Below, in pieces: positions 34,585 to 42,945 of a DNA stretch of 45,010 nt (positions are counted from its first letter, which is position 1; each line of letters begins with the position of its first letter). The position numbers were made by a program, and so were the translations under genes. Source of the stretch: an uncultured Prevotellaceae bacterium (lineage in GTDB: Bacteria; Bacteroidota; Bacteroidia; Bacteroidales; Muribaculaceae); NCBI GenBank assembly GCA_900320055.1, contig ONQS01000021.1, positions 1 to 45,010 of the forward strand, given 5' to 3'. The notes beneath the pieces are model-generated. The model saw only the letters and a program-made list of their open reading frames with translations. It was not told the origin of the DNA and did no database searches.

Positions 34585-34682
34585 ACTGCAAAATTACAAA
34601 ATTTGAAAGCGATTCACAACGTACTTGCGCTCAACGGCGGGGCCTTCATCACTGCAAAATTACAAAATTTGAAAGCAATTCA
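34585..34682 (-). repeat. Two 32-bp direct repeats carrying promoter-like boxes
   Basis: Copies at 34585-34616 and 34651-34682 differ at one base and are spaced 34 bp apart. On the minus strand each contains TAATTTTG (34589-34596 and 34655-34662), a -7 match. No gene follows closely on that strand. They sit in the gene-free stretch 34151-34769, whose remaining sequence shows only a weak pair of diverged direct repeats near 34494-34560. Confidence 0.6.
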
Positions 34683-34729
34683 TGACTCGGTGTGACACAA
34701 TGTGTCTGATCGAACTTGATTCTATGGTG

Positions 34730-34773
34730 GGACCTTAAGGACTTTAAGGACCTAAGGTCCTTAGGGGCGTTAG
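34730..34773. repeat. Left tract of GGAC/GGTC-TTAA 9-mers
   Basis: About five imperfect 9-bp units (GGACCTTAA, GGACTTTAA, GGACCTAA, GGTCCTTAG, GGGCGTTAG). The last unit contains the stop codon of the four-helix-bundle gene. The same unit type forms the right tract. Confidence 0.75.
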
Positions 34774-35339
34774 GGTTTTGGGGGAGTGGGGTTGCGGGAT
34801 TTCTTTCTGAGGGCGGCCATTCTTTCGGAAAAGCCGCCGTTCTCTAGGAAATCTTTCTCCAGACGCTCGAGTTGTCTGAAGAGCAGGTAATCGGCCTGGT
34901 GAATGAGTATGATGACCATGTTGGCTATCGTTTCGGGTGGACGTGTTTCGCACAGGTTCAGGAAGAATGCGGCGTCGTTGTGGGTTCGCCCGAGTTGGCG
35001 CATCGCGTTCCATTGGATAGATTCTTCCTGCCACTGCTGGTGCCCCCTGGTGCGCAAATAGTCCTGATAATCTTCCAGCAATTCTTGAAGGCTGGCTTTG
35101 GCGACATTGACGAGTTTGATCTCGGTCTTTGACGAAGTGGCCGAAGCGGCACAACCCTCAATGATGTTCTGCTTGCCTGAGCGTGCGGCTTGCACCATCT
35201 GGTCGATGGTGCGGTCGCCGCGCTGCAGGTAGTGCTGACAGAAGTAGTATGTCATCTCGTAGATGACGTCTGCCTTCTGGTATGAGAGTAACTTGCGGTA
35301 GTTGCCGCTGTGACGGATGAGTTTGTCGTCATCGCTCAT
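34770..35339 (-). CDS. Four-helix-bundle protein (S23/IVP type, suffix-domain variant)
   Basis: The 189-residue, mostly helical protein has the pattern NYRKLLSYQKADVIYE, GDRTIDQMVQAARSGKQNIIEGCAA, IKLVNVAKASLQELLEDYQDYL. These identify the four-helix-bundle family related to proteins of 23S rRNA intervening sequences and to the Avd accessory protein of diversity-generating retroelements. A C-terminal suffix of about 60 residues ends in a basic, Pro-rich tail. No reverse transcriptase or variable repeat is near. 9-bp repeat tracts flank it on both sides, and the left tract contains its stop codon. The molecular role is unknown. Confidence 0.85.
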   Translation of the reverse strand: MSDDDKLIRHSGNYRKLLSYQKADVIYEMTYYFCQHYLQRGDRTIDQMVQAARSGKQNIIEGCAASATSSKTEIKLVNVAKASLQELLEDYQDYLRTRGHQQWQEESIQWNAMRQLGRTHNDAAFFLNLCETRPPETIANMVIILIHQADYLLFRQLERLEKDFLENGGFSERMAALRKKSRNPTPPKP

Positions 35340-35387
35340 GGTTGGATCGGGTTTAAGCGGTTGAACATTGCTATTGTGGTTGACTAG

Positions 35388-35513
35388 GGACTTTAAGGTC
35401 CTTAAGGTCTTTAAGGTCTTTAAGGTCTTTAAGGTCTTTAAGGTCCTTAGGGTCCTTAAGGTCCTTAGGGTCTTTAAGGTCTTTAGGGTCCTTAAGGTCC
35501 TTAGGGTCTTTAG
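35388..35513. repeat. Right tract: 14 tandem 9-bp units
   Basis: Fourteen units of the form GGWCYTTAR run from 35388 to 35513 (for example GGTCTTTAA four times in a row at units 3-6, GGTCCTTAA and GGTCCTTAG). The tract starts 48 bp from the four-helix-bundle start and stops 12 bp before the C69 stop codon. Confidence 0.9.
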
Positions 35514-35525
35514 GGACTGGGGAGG

Positions 35526-37139
35526 TTAGAAGCCTTTCCAGGTTTGGAGCCAGAAGTCGTGGGCCATCTGCTGCCATCTGTAGGCGGCGGCGCCGAGGGC
35601 GTCGGCGGTGTAGTCGTTGAGCAGTTGGGCTGCTGCGGCCTTGTCGGTGGCGTTGAGTTCCTGCCAGGTCTTTTCAATCATGGGGAGTTCGCGGAGTCCT
35701 TTGTCCAGGAAGTGGTCTCGCGCGGGCTCGAGTGTCTTGCGGAAAACTCCCCATCGCAGGCTGGCGAGTCGGTTGGCTTTGCGGAACTGCCACAGGGCGG
35801 TGTTGTCGTCCTCACTGCCGTGTCCGCAGACCTTGATGGATGCGGGGAGGTCGGTATTGCCGCAGAAGATGGGGAACCTGGGGCTCTCGCCGGGGTTGTC
35901 CAGTGCCATCCATGCCACGCCTCCGACCTCGTCGGGCAGCCATGATCGCAATTGGATGACGGTGCTGTAGGAGCACCAGGGCACACTGACGGTGCGTGTC
36001 CACTTCATGGCCGAGTCACCCATGGCATAGAACATGGCCATCTGCTCGTTGGTGATCCAGGGATTGGCCACTGGTGAGACGATGCTGTCGGGCTGGTTCG
36101 GGTCTATGTTGCCCTGCTTGTCTTTGCGCTTGGGGTTGGGAATCTTGTGGCGGGCACTCAGGTCGAGCGGGCTGCCCTCGTAGTAACTGCCAAGCAGTCG
36201 CGCCACGTCCTGAACGCTGACTTGCTTGTCGGGCTTGATGCTCAGAGGCAGGTTCTGGATGGTGTCGGTCAGTCCCAGTGACGGTGCCAGTTGCTGCATG
36301 ATGTAGAGTTCGCGGGTGCTGTAGTTCTTGACCTGCTTGAGGTAGTTGGTGCCGCTGTAGGCTTTCCAGAAGCAGAACGGCTCCTTGCCGTCCCACAACT
36401 TGAGTCGCTTGGCGACCTCATAGACATTGTCGGAGGCCATGTAATGGTCGGTGTCGCTGAGGTCGAGGGCACCAATGCGCGAGATGTTGGCCGAGACAGT
36501 GATCTCATCGTCGGGGATGCGCACGGCAGCCCAGACGCCGCCCACACGCTTGGGACCCTCGCCAAAGATTTCGAAGATCCAGGCCTCGTGCTTGTCGGCA
36601 ATGGTGAGGCACTCGCCGCTGTCGCCATAGCCATATTTCTTGACCAACTGACCCATGAGGCGTATCGCTTCGCGAGCCGTGGTGCAACGCTCGAGTGCGA
36701 TGCGTGCCAACTCTTCGATCATGAACACGCCAGCCTTGTTCTGCAAGGTATCGCGTCCCGAAATGGTGGTCTCGCCCATGGCCAACTGCTTCTCGTTAAG
36801 GCAGGGATAGGCGGTGTCAAGGAAGCGGTAGGTGTGGCGCACTTGGGGTATGGCGTTGGCATAGACCATGCCGTTGAGATCCTTGGGTGAGAGGGTGTGG
36901 TAGCGGTTGCGGTAGATGGCGGTGACCGTGTCGCGGTCATAGTCCTGTGCAGGGACCATGGTCATCCATGTGCGGTAGCGCGCGTCGCAGGTGTGTGAGG
37001 TGATGACCGAGCCATCGGTGCTGGCCAGACGGCCCACTAAGATGCTGGTGCAAGACTCCGTCATGCGGTCCATGTCCTGACCGCTGGCGGCGATGGCCAA
37101 TGCCATCATCAGAAAGGCAGAAAAGATGGATTTTTTCAT
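35526..37139 (-). CDS. C69-family dipeptidase (Ntn hydrolase)
   Basis: The 537-residue exported protein has a signal peptide (1-19, before QDMDR) and the C69 nucleophile Cys30 in ESCTSILVGRLAST. The following GSVITSHTCD and long dipeptidase body fit bacterial U34/C69 dipeptidases such as PepD, which cleave broad-spectrum dipeptides. The nucleophile would be exposed by removal of a short propeptide after signal cleavage. It is the last gene of a three-gene run with the fucosidase (25-bp gap filled by the heptad repeat) and the esterase. Its 3' end abuts the 9-mer tract. Confidence 0.9.
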   Translation of the reverse strand: MKKSIFSAFLMMALAIAASGQDMDRMTESCTSILVGRLASTDGSVITSHTCDARYRTWMTMVPAQDYDRDTVTAIYRNRYHTLSPKDLNGMVYANAIPQVRHTYRFLDTAYPCLNEKQLAMGETTISGRDTLQNKAGVFMIEELARIALERCTTAREAIRLMGQLVKKYGYGDSGECLTIADKHEAWIFEIFGEGPKRVGGVWAAVRIPDDEITVSANISRIGALDLSDTDHYMASDNVYEVAKRLKLWDGKEPFCFWKAYSGTNYLKQVKNYSTRELYIMQQLAPSLGLTDTIQNLPLSIKPDKQVSVQDVARLLGSYYEGSPLDLSARHKIPNPKRKDKQGNIDPNQPDSIVSPVANPWITNEQMAMFYAMGDSAMKWTRTVSVPWCSYSTVIQLRSWLPDEVGGVAWMALDNPGESPRFPIFCGNTDLPASIKVCGHGSEDDNTALWQFRKANRLASLRWGVFRKTLEPARDHFLDKGLRELPMIEKTWQELNATDKAAAAQLLNDYTADALGAAAYRWQQMAHDFWLQTWKGF

Positions 37140-37146
37140 TATAATA

Positions 37147-37167
37147 GTTGTTAGTTGTTAGTTGTTA
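37147..37167 (-). repeat. (TAACAAC)3 heptad repeat starting at a stop codon
   Basis: Three exact units on the coding strand begin with the fucosidase stop TAA (37165-37167) and end 7 nt before the C69 ATG. They match the array at 22714-22734 in sequence, copy number and phase. Confidence 0.85.
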
Positions 37168-38478
37168 GTTCTTGAGGGTGATTTCGACGATGGTATCGAC
37201 TGCCTTGGGGACCGATGGCAGGGTAATGGTGGTGCCCGTTGCCGAGGCCGTGTAGCGCAAGTTGCTCTTGCCGTCGAACAGGCGCACCTGGCGGATGCGC
37301 TTGGCATCGAGCGGAATGAACAGGGCATCGTCGTTGAGGTTGAGGATGTGCAGATACAGGGTGTTGCCGCGCTGGGTGGTCACGCCCCAATCATGCGGTG
37401 GAATGATGCCGCCACGCGTGCCGTAGATGCTCTCGCCATGCTGGCGCATCCACTCGCCCAGGGCATGCAGACGCTCGACGGCCTCGGTGGGCAGACAACC
37501 ATCGGGACGTGGTCCCACGTTGATGAGCAGGTTGCCATTGCGCCCAGCGGCCTTGACCAGTGTGCGGATGATGTCGTCGGCGCTCTTGTAGTTCTTGTCG
37601 GTGATGCGGTAGCCCCAGGTGCGGTTCATGGTCATGCAGGTCTCCAGCGGCAACTGGCTGATGCCGTTCTCGCCCGAGTAGCCGGCGGTGTTCTCGCCAG
37701 GCACGTCCTGCTCAAATATCTGTATATCCTCGCCGGGGAAGGGCACCTCGTGGTGGTTGTTGCCGATGAGACAGGCGGGTTGCAAGCGGTGGATGAGGGC
37801 GTACTGCTCGTCGAGTTGCCAGTCAAAGGGCACAGGGTCGGTGTCGTGCTCCCACTTGCCATCAAACCAGATGGCGCCCACGGGGCCATAGTTGGTGAGC
37901 AACTCGGTCAACTGGTCGTTCATGAACTTGTAGTACTGCGGCCAGTCGGTCGTCGAGGGGTCGTGAGGCAACTGCTCCTGGTGGCGGCCCAGGGGGTAAT
38001 CGAGGCGGTGCCAGTCGAGGTGGGAATAGTAGAAGTGCAACTTGATGCCGTGGCGCTGGCAGGCGTCGGCCAGTTCCTTGAGCACATCGCGCCCATAGGG
38101 GGTGGCATCGACGATGTTGTAGTCGCTGGCATTGCTCTTGAACATCGAGAAACCGTCGTGGTGGCGCGAGGTGATGGTGATGTAACGTGCGCCGGCATCC
38201 TTGATGGTGCGCACCCACTCGTCGGCGTCGAAGCGCGAGGGATAAAAGCCTGCCGGCAACTGGGCATACTCGTCGCGGTCGATGCGCTTGTTGAGCATCA
38301 CCCACTCGCCGTCGGCGAGCATGGAATAGACGCCCCAGTGGATAAAGACGCCGAGTTTGTTGTCCTGGAACTGCTGGCGAGCCTGGAGGTTTTCCTGGCT
38401 GGGGACATAAGCGGCCTGCTGTGCATAGACGCCCAGGCACGCCGACAACAGCAAGAGAAGGGATGAAATGATCTTCAT
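37165..38478 (-). CDS. Alpha-L-fucosidase, GH29
   Basis: The 437-residue exported enzyme releases alpha-L-fucose from glycans. After a signal peptide (about 1-19) come FIHWGVYS (45-52), SRHHDGF (104-110) and WFDG (204-207) with Asp206 as the probable retaining nucleophile. A beta-sandwich domain forms the last 90 residues. ATG 38478 was chosen because it begins a good signal peptide; the longer frame adds a Cys/Ser-rich non-signal leader. It starts 16 bp after the esterase stop. It probably works with the esterase and dipeptidase on host mucin glycopeptides or diet (inference). Confidence 0.92.
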   Translation of the reverse strand: MKIISSLLLLLSACLGVYAQQAAYVPSQENLQARQQFQDNKLGVFIHWGVYSMLADGEWVMLNKRIDRDEYAQLPAGFYPSRFDADEWVRTIKDAGARYITITSRHHDGFSMFKSNASDYNIVDATPYGRDVLKELADACQRHGIKLHFYYSHLDWHRLDYPLGRHQEQLPHDPSTTDWPQYYKFMNDQLTELLTNYGPVGAIWFDGKWEHDTDPVPFDWQLDEQYALIHRLQPACLIGNNHHEVPFPGEDIQIFEQDVPGENTAGYSGENGISQLPLETCMTMNRTWGYRITDKNYKSADDIIRTLVKAAGRNGNLLINVGPRPDGCLPTEAVERLHALGEWMRQHGESIYGTRGGIIPPHDWGVTTQRGNTLYLHILNLNDDALFIPLDAKRIRQVRLFDGKSNLRYTASATGTTITLPSVPKAVDTIVEITLKN

Positions 38479-38494
38479 AACTGTATAAACGGGA

Positions 38495-40279
38495 CTATCT
38501 GGATGATTTTGATTTTTTGGAGGGGTTGAACAATCGGCGGATGCGGATGATGAGCCATGTGAGCAGCAACAGGGCGGCAACCAGGGTGCCGATGGCGATG
38601 CCGAGATACCACGGGGCCTTGTCGAGCAGGTCGCTGAAGATGGGCGAGATGTATTCCCTCATGAGCGGGGCGATGAGGCGGCGTTGCCCTGCCAAGCGGT
38701 CATTCTCGACCATCAGCGTATCGCTCGCGATCAGCATGGATGCGCGCTGAGTGGTGTCGTAGGCGGGCCAGTAGTGTCCCGGTATGCTGGGATTGCCCGT
38801 CGTGGCAAAGTTCACCCACATCTGTTGCACCTGGTTGGCCAACTGCGGGTCGGGCGCTTCCCCATGCTTGATCTGCCGTCCCGTGTTGAGCACATAGCAC
38901 ACCTCGGCGCCATGGCATGCGCCATATTTGGTATCGTTACCACCCAATGGTACCAGCCACGTGTACAGATAGGTCCGACCGCCTGATGCGGCATGACGCT
39001 GGGCCATCTCGATGGCAGGTCCGCGGAACATCAGTTCGTTGAGGAACTCAACTGATGGCGAACTGTAAGAGGTGTTCTCCACATCACCATCGCTCAGGAA
39101 GCGGTTGGCACTGCTGCGCTGGGCACTGTCGAGCGACAGGGTGATATAACGGGCCCACAGCCATGTAGCCACGTCAAACTTGTCCTCGCCACCCATGGCA
39201 TCGATCCAGAAGCGTGCCTCGTCGGCATTCGAGCCGATGAGCATATCGATGCCCGCATTGAAGCCGTCGAAGCGGCTGTAGGGATCCTCGGGAATCAAGT
39301 CGCCGTCACGCTCGGGGAAGCGGTAGAACTCACCCACCTTGTCGTTGAGGGCGATGATGTCGTCTTGGGAGAGGGCCTGCAGGTCGGCTACCGTCTTGGC
39401 GCCCGTGGCATCAAGCACACGCTGGGTCAAGCGCTGGCAGTCCTCACGGCTGCTGGTAAAGGCTACGCTGCCACTCTGCATGATGGCGCGGCGAAACAGA
39501 CCTTGTGCCTCGTCGATGCTCGCCAGCAGCGACACACTTCCCGCCCCTGCCGAGTGGCCCACGATGGTCACATTGTCGGGGTCGCCGCCAAAAGCCGCGA
39601 TATTCCTCTTGACCCAGCGCAAGGCCTCGACCTGATCCAGCAGACCCAGGTTGCCGCTGCGGGCATAGGCCTTGCCATCGGGCAACGACGAGAGATCGAG
39701 AAAGCCCAGCAACCCCAGACGGTAGTTGATCGAGACCATGACGACCTCGGGGTGCGCTTTCACCAATTTATCGCCCCAGTCATGGGGATTGGCCGTGCCG
39801 TTGCTCACATAAGAGCCGCCGTGAATCCACACCATCACAGGGCGGCGCGCTGTGCGCATGCCACTGGCCGCGGTCCACACGTTCAAGGTCAGGCAGTCCT
39901 CGCCCTGAGGATAGAGAGAGGCTCCGTTGCCCTGGCTGCGCGACTGGATGGCCGTGTGGCCGAAATATTTTGCCTCGCGCACGAGGCGGCTGTCGGGCTC
40001 AGGCCTGGCCTCCTGCCAGCGGCGGTCGCCAGTGGGTTGCAAAGCGTAAGGGACCCCCTTGAATGCAAGCAACGCGCCATCGCGCTGGCCCACAAAGATG
40101 CCATTGGCCGCTTCCACGGCCAGAGAATCGGGATAGTCGCCCTCGATGACCTTGTTCTCGCCATAGAGCGCCGCCATCTCCCGCTCCAGCGCCGAGGGCG
40201 CTTGCGGCTGTTCCTGCTGCTTGGATCCACAGGCTACCAGCAGCAGGCAGGCTATCAGACAGAATGAAATGCGTTTCAT
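38495..40279 (-). CDS. Lipoprotein type-B carboxylesterase with C-terminal membrane helix
   Basis: The 594-residue protein has a lipobox LVAC with Cys17, a type-B carboxylesterase/lipase fold, the oxyanion WIHGGSYV (151-158), the nucleophile elbow GHSAGAGS with Ser243, and a later GACHGAEVCYV segment that should hold the catalytic His. A hydrophobic helix (about 561-581) plus a basic tail ends the protein. An N-terminal lipid anchor together with a C-terminal membrane helix is unusual. The start at 40279 was chosen because it begins the signal sequence. It heads the operon with the fucosidase and dipeptidase; it may deacetylate sugars (inference). Confidence 0.88.
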   Translation of the reverse strand: MKRISFCLIACLLLVACGSKQQEQPQAPSALEREMAALYGENKVIEGDYPDSLAVEAANGIFVGQRDGALLAFKGVPYALQPTGDRRWQEARPEPDSRLVREAKYFGHTAIQSRSQGNGASLYPQGEDCLTLNVWTAASGMRTARRPVMVWIHGGSYVSNGTANPHDWGDKLVKAHPEVVMVSINYRLGLLGFLDLSSLPDGKAYARSGNLGLLDQVEALRWVKRNIAAFGGDPDNVTIVGHSAGAGSVSLLASIDEAQGLFRRAIMQSGSVAFTSSREDCQRLTQRVLDATGAKTVADLQALSQDDIIALNDKVGEFYRFPERDGDLIPEDPYSRFDGFNAGIDMLIGSNADEARFWIDAMGGEDKFDVATWLWARYITLSLDSAQRSSANRFLSDGDVENTSYSSPSVEFLNELMFRGPAIEMAQRHAASGGRTYLYTWLVPLGGNDTKYGACHGAEVCYVLNTGRQIKHGEAPDPQLANQVQQMWVNFATTGNPSIPGHYWPAYDTTQRASMLIASDTLMVENDRLAGQRRLIAPLMREYISPIFSDLLDKAPWYLGIAIGTLVAALLLLTWLIIRIRRLFNPSKKSKSSR

Positions 40280-40303
40280 ACAAGATATGATTTTAGATGC
40301 GTG

Positions 40304-40311
40304 CAAAGATA
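40304..40311 (-). promoter_or_regulatory. -7 box of the esterase operon
   Basis: TATCTTTG followed by CA on the minus strand lies 24 nt upstream of the esterase start. Confidence 0.6.
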
Positions 40312-40374
40312 GTGAAACCTATGCATAAATCAAAAAAAACGCCCTATCACACCATCGGAGCGCCAGAAAATGTG

Positions 40375-40382
40375 TACCTTTG
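40375..40382 (+). promoter_or_regulatory. -7 box of ftsY
   Basis: TACCTTTG followed by CA lies 27 nt before the ftsY ATG. It is divergent from the esterase promoter 64 bp away. Confidence 0.65.
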
Positions 40383-40409
40383 CAGAAAATCAAATAACTG
40401 AACGCAATT

Positions 40410-41375
40410 ATGGGACTGTTCAAGAAATTATTCTCCCGCGAGAAGAAAGAGACACTCGATAAGGGGCTGGAAAAGACCAAACAGGGTGTGTTTGAGAAAA
40501 TCAAGCATGCCGTAGCCGGCAAATCGACGGTTGACGACGACGTGCTCGACAATCTGGAAGAAGTGTTTGTAACCAGCGACGTGGGTGTTGACACCACGGT
40601 CAAGATCATCGACCGCCTGCAGCAGCGCGTGGCGCGCGACAAATATGTGGGCACCGACGAGTTAAACGAGTTGCTGTGTGACGAAATCTCACAGATGCTT
40701 GCCGACAACAACAATGCCGAACTCGAGGACTTCACCGTGCCCGAGCAGAGCAAGCCCTACGTTATTATGGTCGTGGGCGTCAACGGCGTGGGCAAGACCA
40801 CCACCATCGGCAAACTCGCTTACCAGTTCAAGCAGGCCGGCAACAAGGTCGTGCTGGGAGCAGCCGACACCTATCGCGCCGCTGCCGATGAGCAACTCGA
40901 GATCTGGGGCAACCGCGTGGGAGTCCCCGTCATCAAGCACAAGATGGGCACAGACCCCGCCGCCGTGGCCTATGACGCCGTGCAGAGCGCCGTGGCACAA
41001 AACGCCGACGTGGTCATCATCGACACGGCAGGCCGCCTGCACAACAACGTGAGCCTGATGAACCAGTTGACCAAAATCAAGAATACCATGCGCAAGATCC
41101 TGCCCGAGGCGCCCCAAGAGGTGCTGCTCGTGCTGGATGGCTCCACCGGCCAGAACGCCTTTGAGCAGGCCAAGCAATTCTCGGCAGCGACCGAAGTCAA
41201 TGCCCTGGCCATCACCAAACTCGACGGCACGGCCAAGGGCGGCGTGGTCATCGGCGTGAGCGACCAGTTCCAGATTCCCGTCAAGTACATCGGCCTGGGC
41301 GAGCAGATGACCGACCTGCAGATTTTCAACAAACGCGAGTTTGTCAAGTCGCTGTTCGGCGTAAACAAGGAGTAA
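40410..41375 (+). CDS. ftsY: Signal recognition particle receptor FtsY
   Basis: This GTPase docks SRP-ribosome complexes at the membrane for co-translational insertion. The 321-residue protein has a short charged N-terminus, the NG domain with GVNGVGKT (123-130), the DTYRAAADEQL insertion-box segment (about 153), DTAGR (about 208) and TKLDGTAKGG. It lacks the long acidic A domain of enteric FtsY, as usual in Bacteroidetes. rimO follows 45 bp later and may share the transcript. Confidence 0.97.
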   Translation: MGLFKKLFSREKKETLDKGLEKTKQGVFEKIKHAVAGKSTVDDDVLDNLEEVFVTSDVGVDTTVKIIDRLQQRVARDKYVGTDELNELLCDEISQMLADNNNAELEDFTVPEQSKPYVIMVVGVNGVGKTTTIGKLAYQFKQAGNKVVLGAADTYRAAADEQLEIWGNRVGVPVIKHKMGTDPAAVAYDAVQSAVAQNADVVIIDTAGRLHNNVSLMNQLTKIKNTMRKILPEAPQEVLLVLDGSTGQNAFEQAKQFSAATEVNALAITKLDGTAKGGVVIGVSDQFQIPVKYIGLGEQMTDLQIFNKREFVKSLFGVNKE

Positions 41376-41420
41376 TCAGATGCCCTGGATTCTCTTGAGA
41401 CCATCCAGAAATCATCAAGC

Positions 41421-42719
41421 ATGAGGAAAAACAAGATAGACATCATCTCACTGGGCTGTTCCAAAAACCTGGTGGACAGCGAGCACCTGATGCGTCAACT
41501 GCAGGCCGCAGGCTATAGCGTGAGCCACAACAGCAGCCGCATCGACGCCGAAACGGTGGTCGTGAACACCTGCGGTTTTATCGCCGACGCCCAGCAAGAG
41601 TCCATCGACACCATCCTGCGCCTGGGCGAAGCCAAGCGGCTAGGCAAGATACGCAACCTGATCGTCATGGGTTGCCTGGCCGAGAGATTCCGTGCCGAAC
41701 TCGTTGAAGCGCTACCCGAAGTCGACCGCTTCTACGGCAAGTTTGACTGGAAGGGCTTGCTGGCCGACCTGGGGCACGCCTATCGCGACGACCTGGCACA
41801 CGAGCGTTGCCTGACTACCCCCAGTCACTACTGCTACATGAAGATTTCGGAGGGCTGCAACCGCTTCTGCGCCTTCTGCGCCATTCCCCTCATCACGGGC
41901 CGACACACCTCGGTCCCCATGCAGCAGTTGCTCGACGAGGTGAAGCGCCTGGCCGAGCATGGCGTCAAGGAGTTTAACGTCATCGCACAGGACTTGTCGT
42001 CCTATGGCTTGGACCTGGAAGGGCGCATGATGTTGCCCGAACTCATCGACCGCATGGCCGACATTGAGGGCGTGGAATGGATACGCCTGCACTATGCCTA
42101 CCCCACCCAATTCCCCTACGATATCCTGCCCGTGATGGCCAGCCGAGACAATGTGTGCTCCTATCTGGACATCGCCCTGCAGCACATCAGCGACAAGGTG
42201 CTGACCAACATGCGGCGCCATATCAGCCGCCAGGAGACCCTAGACCTGCTGGCCAGGTTGCGACGCGAGGTACCCGGCATCCACATCCGCACAACGCTGA
42301 TGGTCGGTTTCCCCGGCGAGGGCGAAAAGGAGTTTGCCGAACTGATCGACTTCACGCGTCAGGCCAGATTTGAACGCATGGGCGCGTTTGCCTACAGCGA
42401 GGAGGCCGGCACATGGGCCGCCAACAACCTGAGCGACGACATCCCACAGCAAGTCAAGCAGGACAGGCTGCAACAACTGATGGCCCTGCAGGAAGAAATC
42501 TCGATGGACATCCAGCAGCAGAAGGTCGGGCAGAGATTCCGCGTCATCGTTGACCGCGAAGACGAGGACTACTACGTGGGACGCACACAGTGGGACAGCC
42601 CCGAAGTCGATCCCGAAGTGCTTATCCAGAAAGACGAGCCTCTCACCATTGGGGATTTTGCCCAGGTGCATATCGACCAAGCTCTGCCGTTTGAACTTAT
42701 CGGCCACGCGGTCCGATAA
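41421..42719 (+). CDS. rimO: Ribosomal protein S12 methylthiotransferase RimO
   Basis: This radical-SAM enzyme adds a methylthio group to the conserved Asp of S12. The 432-residue protein has the N-terminal MTTase domain with auxiliary-cluster cysteines Cys13 (LGCSKN), Cys51 (NTCGF) and Cys85 (GCLAERF), the radical-SAM CxxxCxxC at 146-153 (CNRFCAFC), and a C-terminal TRAM-like domain. It lies 45 bp after ftsY. Confidence 0.97.
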   Translation: MRKNKIDIISLGCSKNLVDSEHLMRQLQAAGYSVSHNSSRIDAETVVVNTCGFIADAQQESIDTILRLGEAKRLGKIRNLIVMGCLAERFRAELVEALPEVDRFYGKFDWKGLLADLGHAYRDDLAHERCLTTPSHYCYMKISEGCNRFCAFCAIPLITGRHTSVPMQQLLDEVKRLAEHGVKEFNVIAQDLSSYGLDLEGRMMLPELIDRMADIEGVEWIRLHYAYPTQFPYDILPVMASRDNVCSYLDIALQHISDKVLTNMRRHISRQETLDLLARLRREVPGIHIRTTLMVGFPGEGEKEFAELIDFTRQARFERMGAFAYSEEAGTWAANNLSDDIPQQVKQDRLQQLMALQEEISMDIQQQKVGQRFRVIVDREDEDYYVGRTQWDSPEVDPEVLIQKDEPLTIGDFAQVHIDQALPFELIGHAVR

Positions 42720-42762
42720 TCGTTTTACGTATCACAGATATCGCCTTTTCAGGCCATCACAC

Positions 42763-42786
42763 GCCCGCCGACCATCATCGGTGGGC
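42763..42786 (+). terminator. Hairpin after rimO
   Basis: GCCCGCCGA pairs with TCGGTGGGC (9 bp, one G-U) around a 6-nt loop, 43 nt after the stop. No T-tract follows. Confidence 0.4.
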
Positions 42787-42832
42787 AGTGCAAACGTTTG
42801 CATAACAAATTCACTGAATACGCATCAAAAAC

Positions 42833-42865
42833 ATTGCGCATCAGCACAAATTTATGCTAATTTTG
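42833..42865 (+). promoter_or_regulatory. Promoter of the tandem-repeat secreted protein
   Basis: ATTG (42833-42836), a 21-nt spacer, then TAATTTTG (42858-42865). The predicted leader is about 75 nt. Confidence 0.5.
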
Positions 42866-42945
42866 AGCAATTTCCTATACTGAGGACGATTCAAGAAAAA
42901 CCAACTTTATTATAAAACCATTCATTTTTTAAACTTTATTTAAGC

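Noticed and set aside
34770-35339. Diversity-generating retroelement with an Avd-like protein
   Set aside because: No reverse transcriptase, template repeat or variable repeat lies in the window.
35388-35513. CRISPR array
   Set aside because: Units are 9 bp, directly abutting with no spacers, and no cas genes are present.
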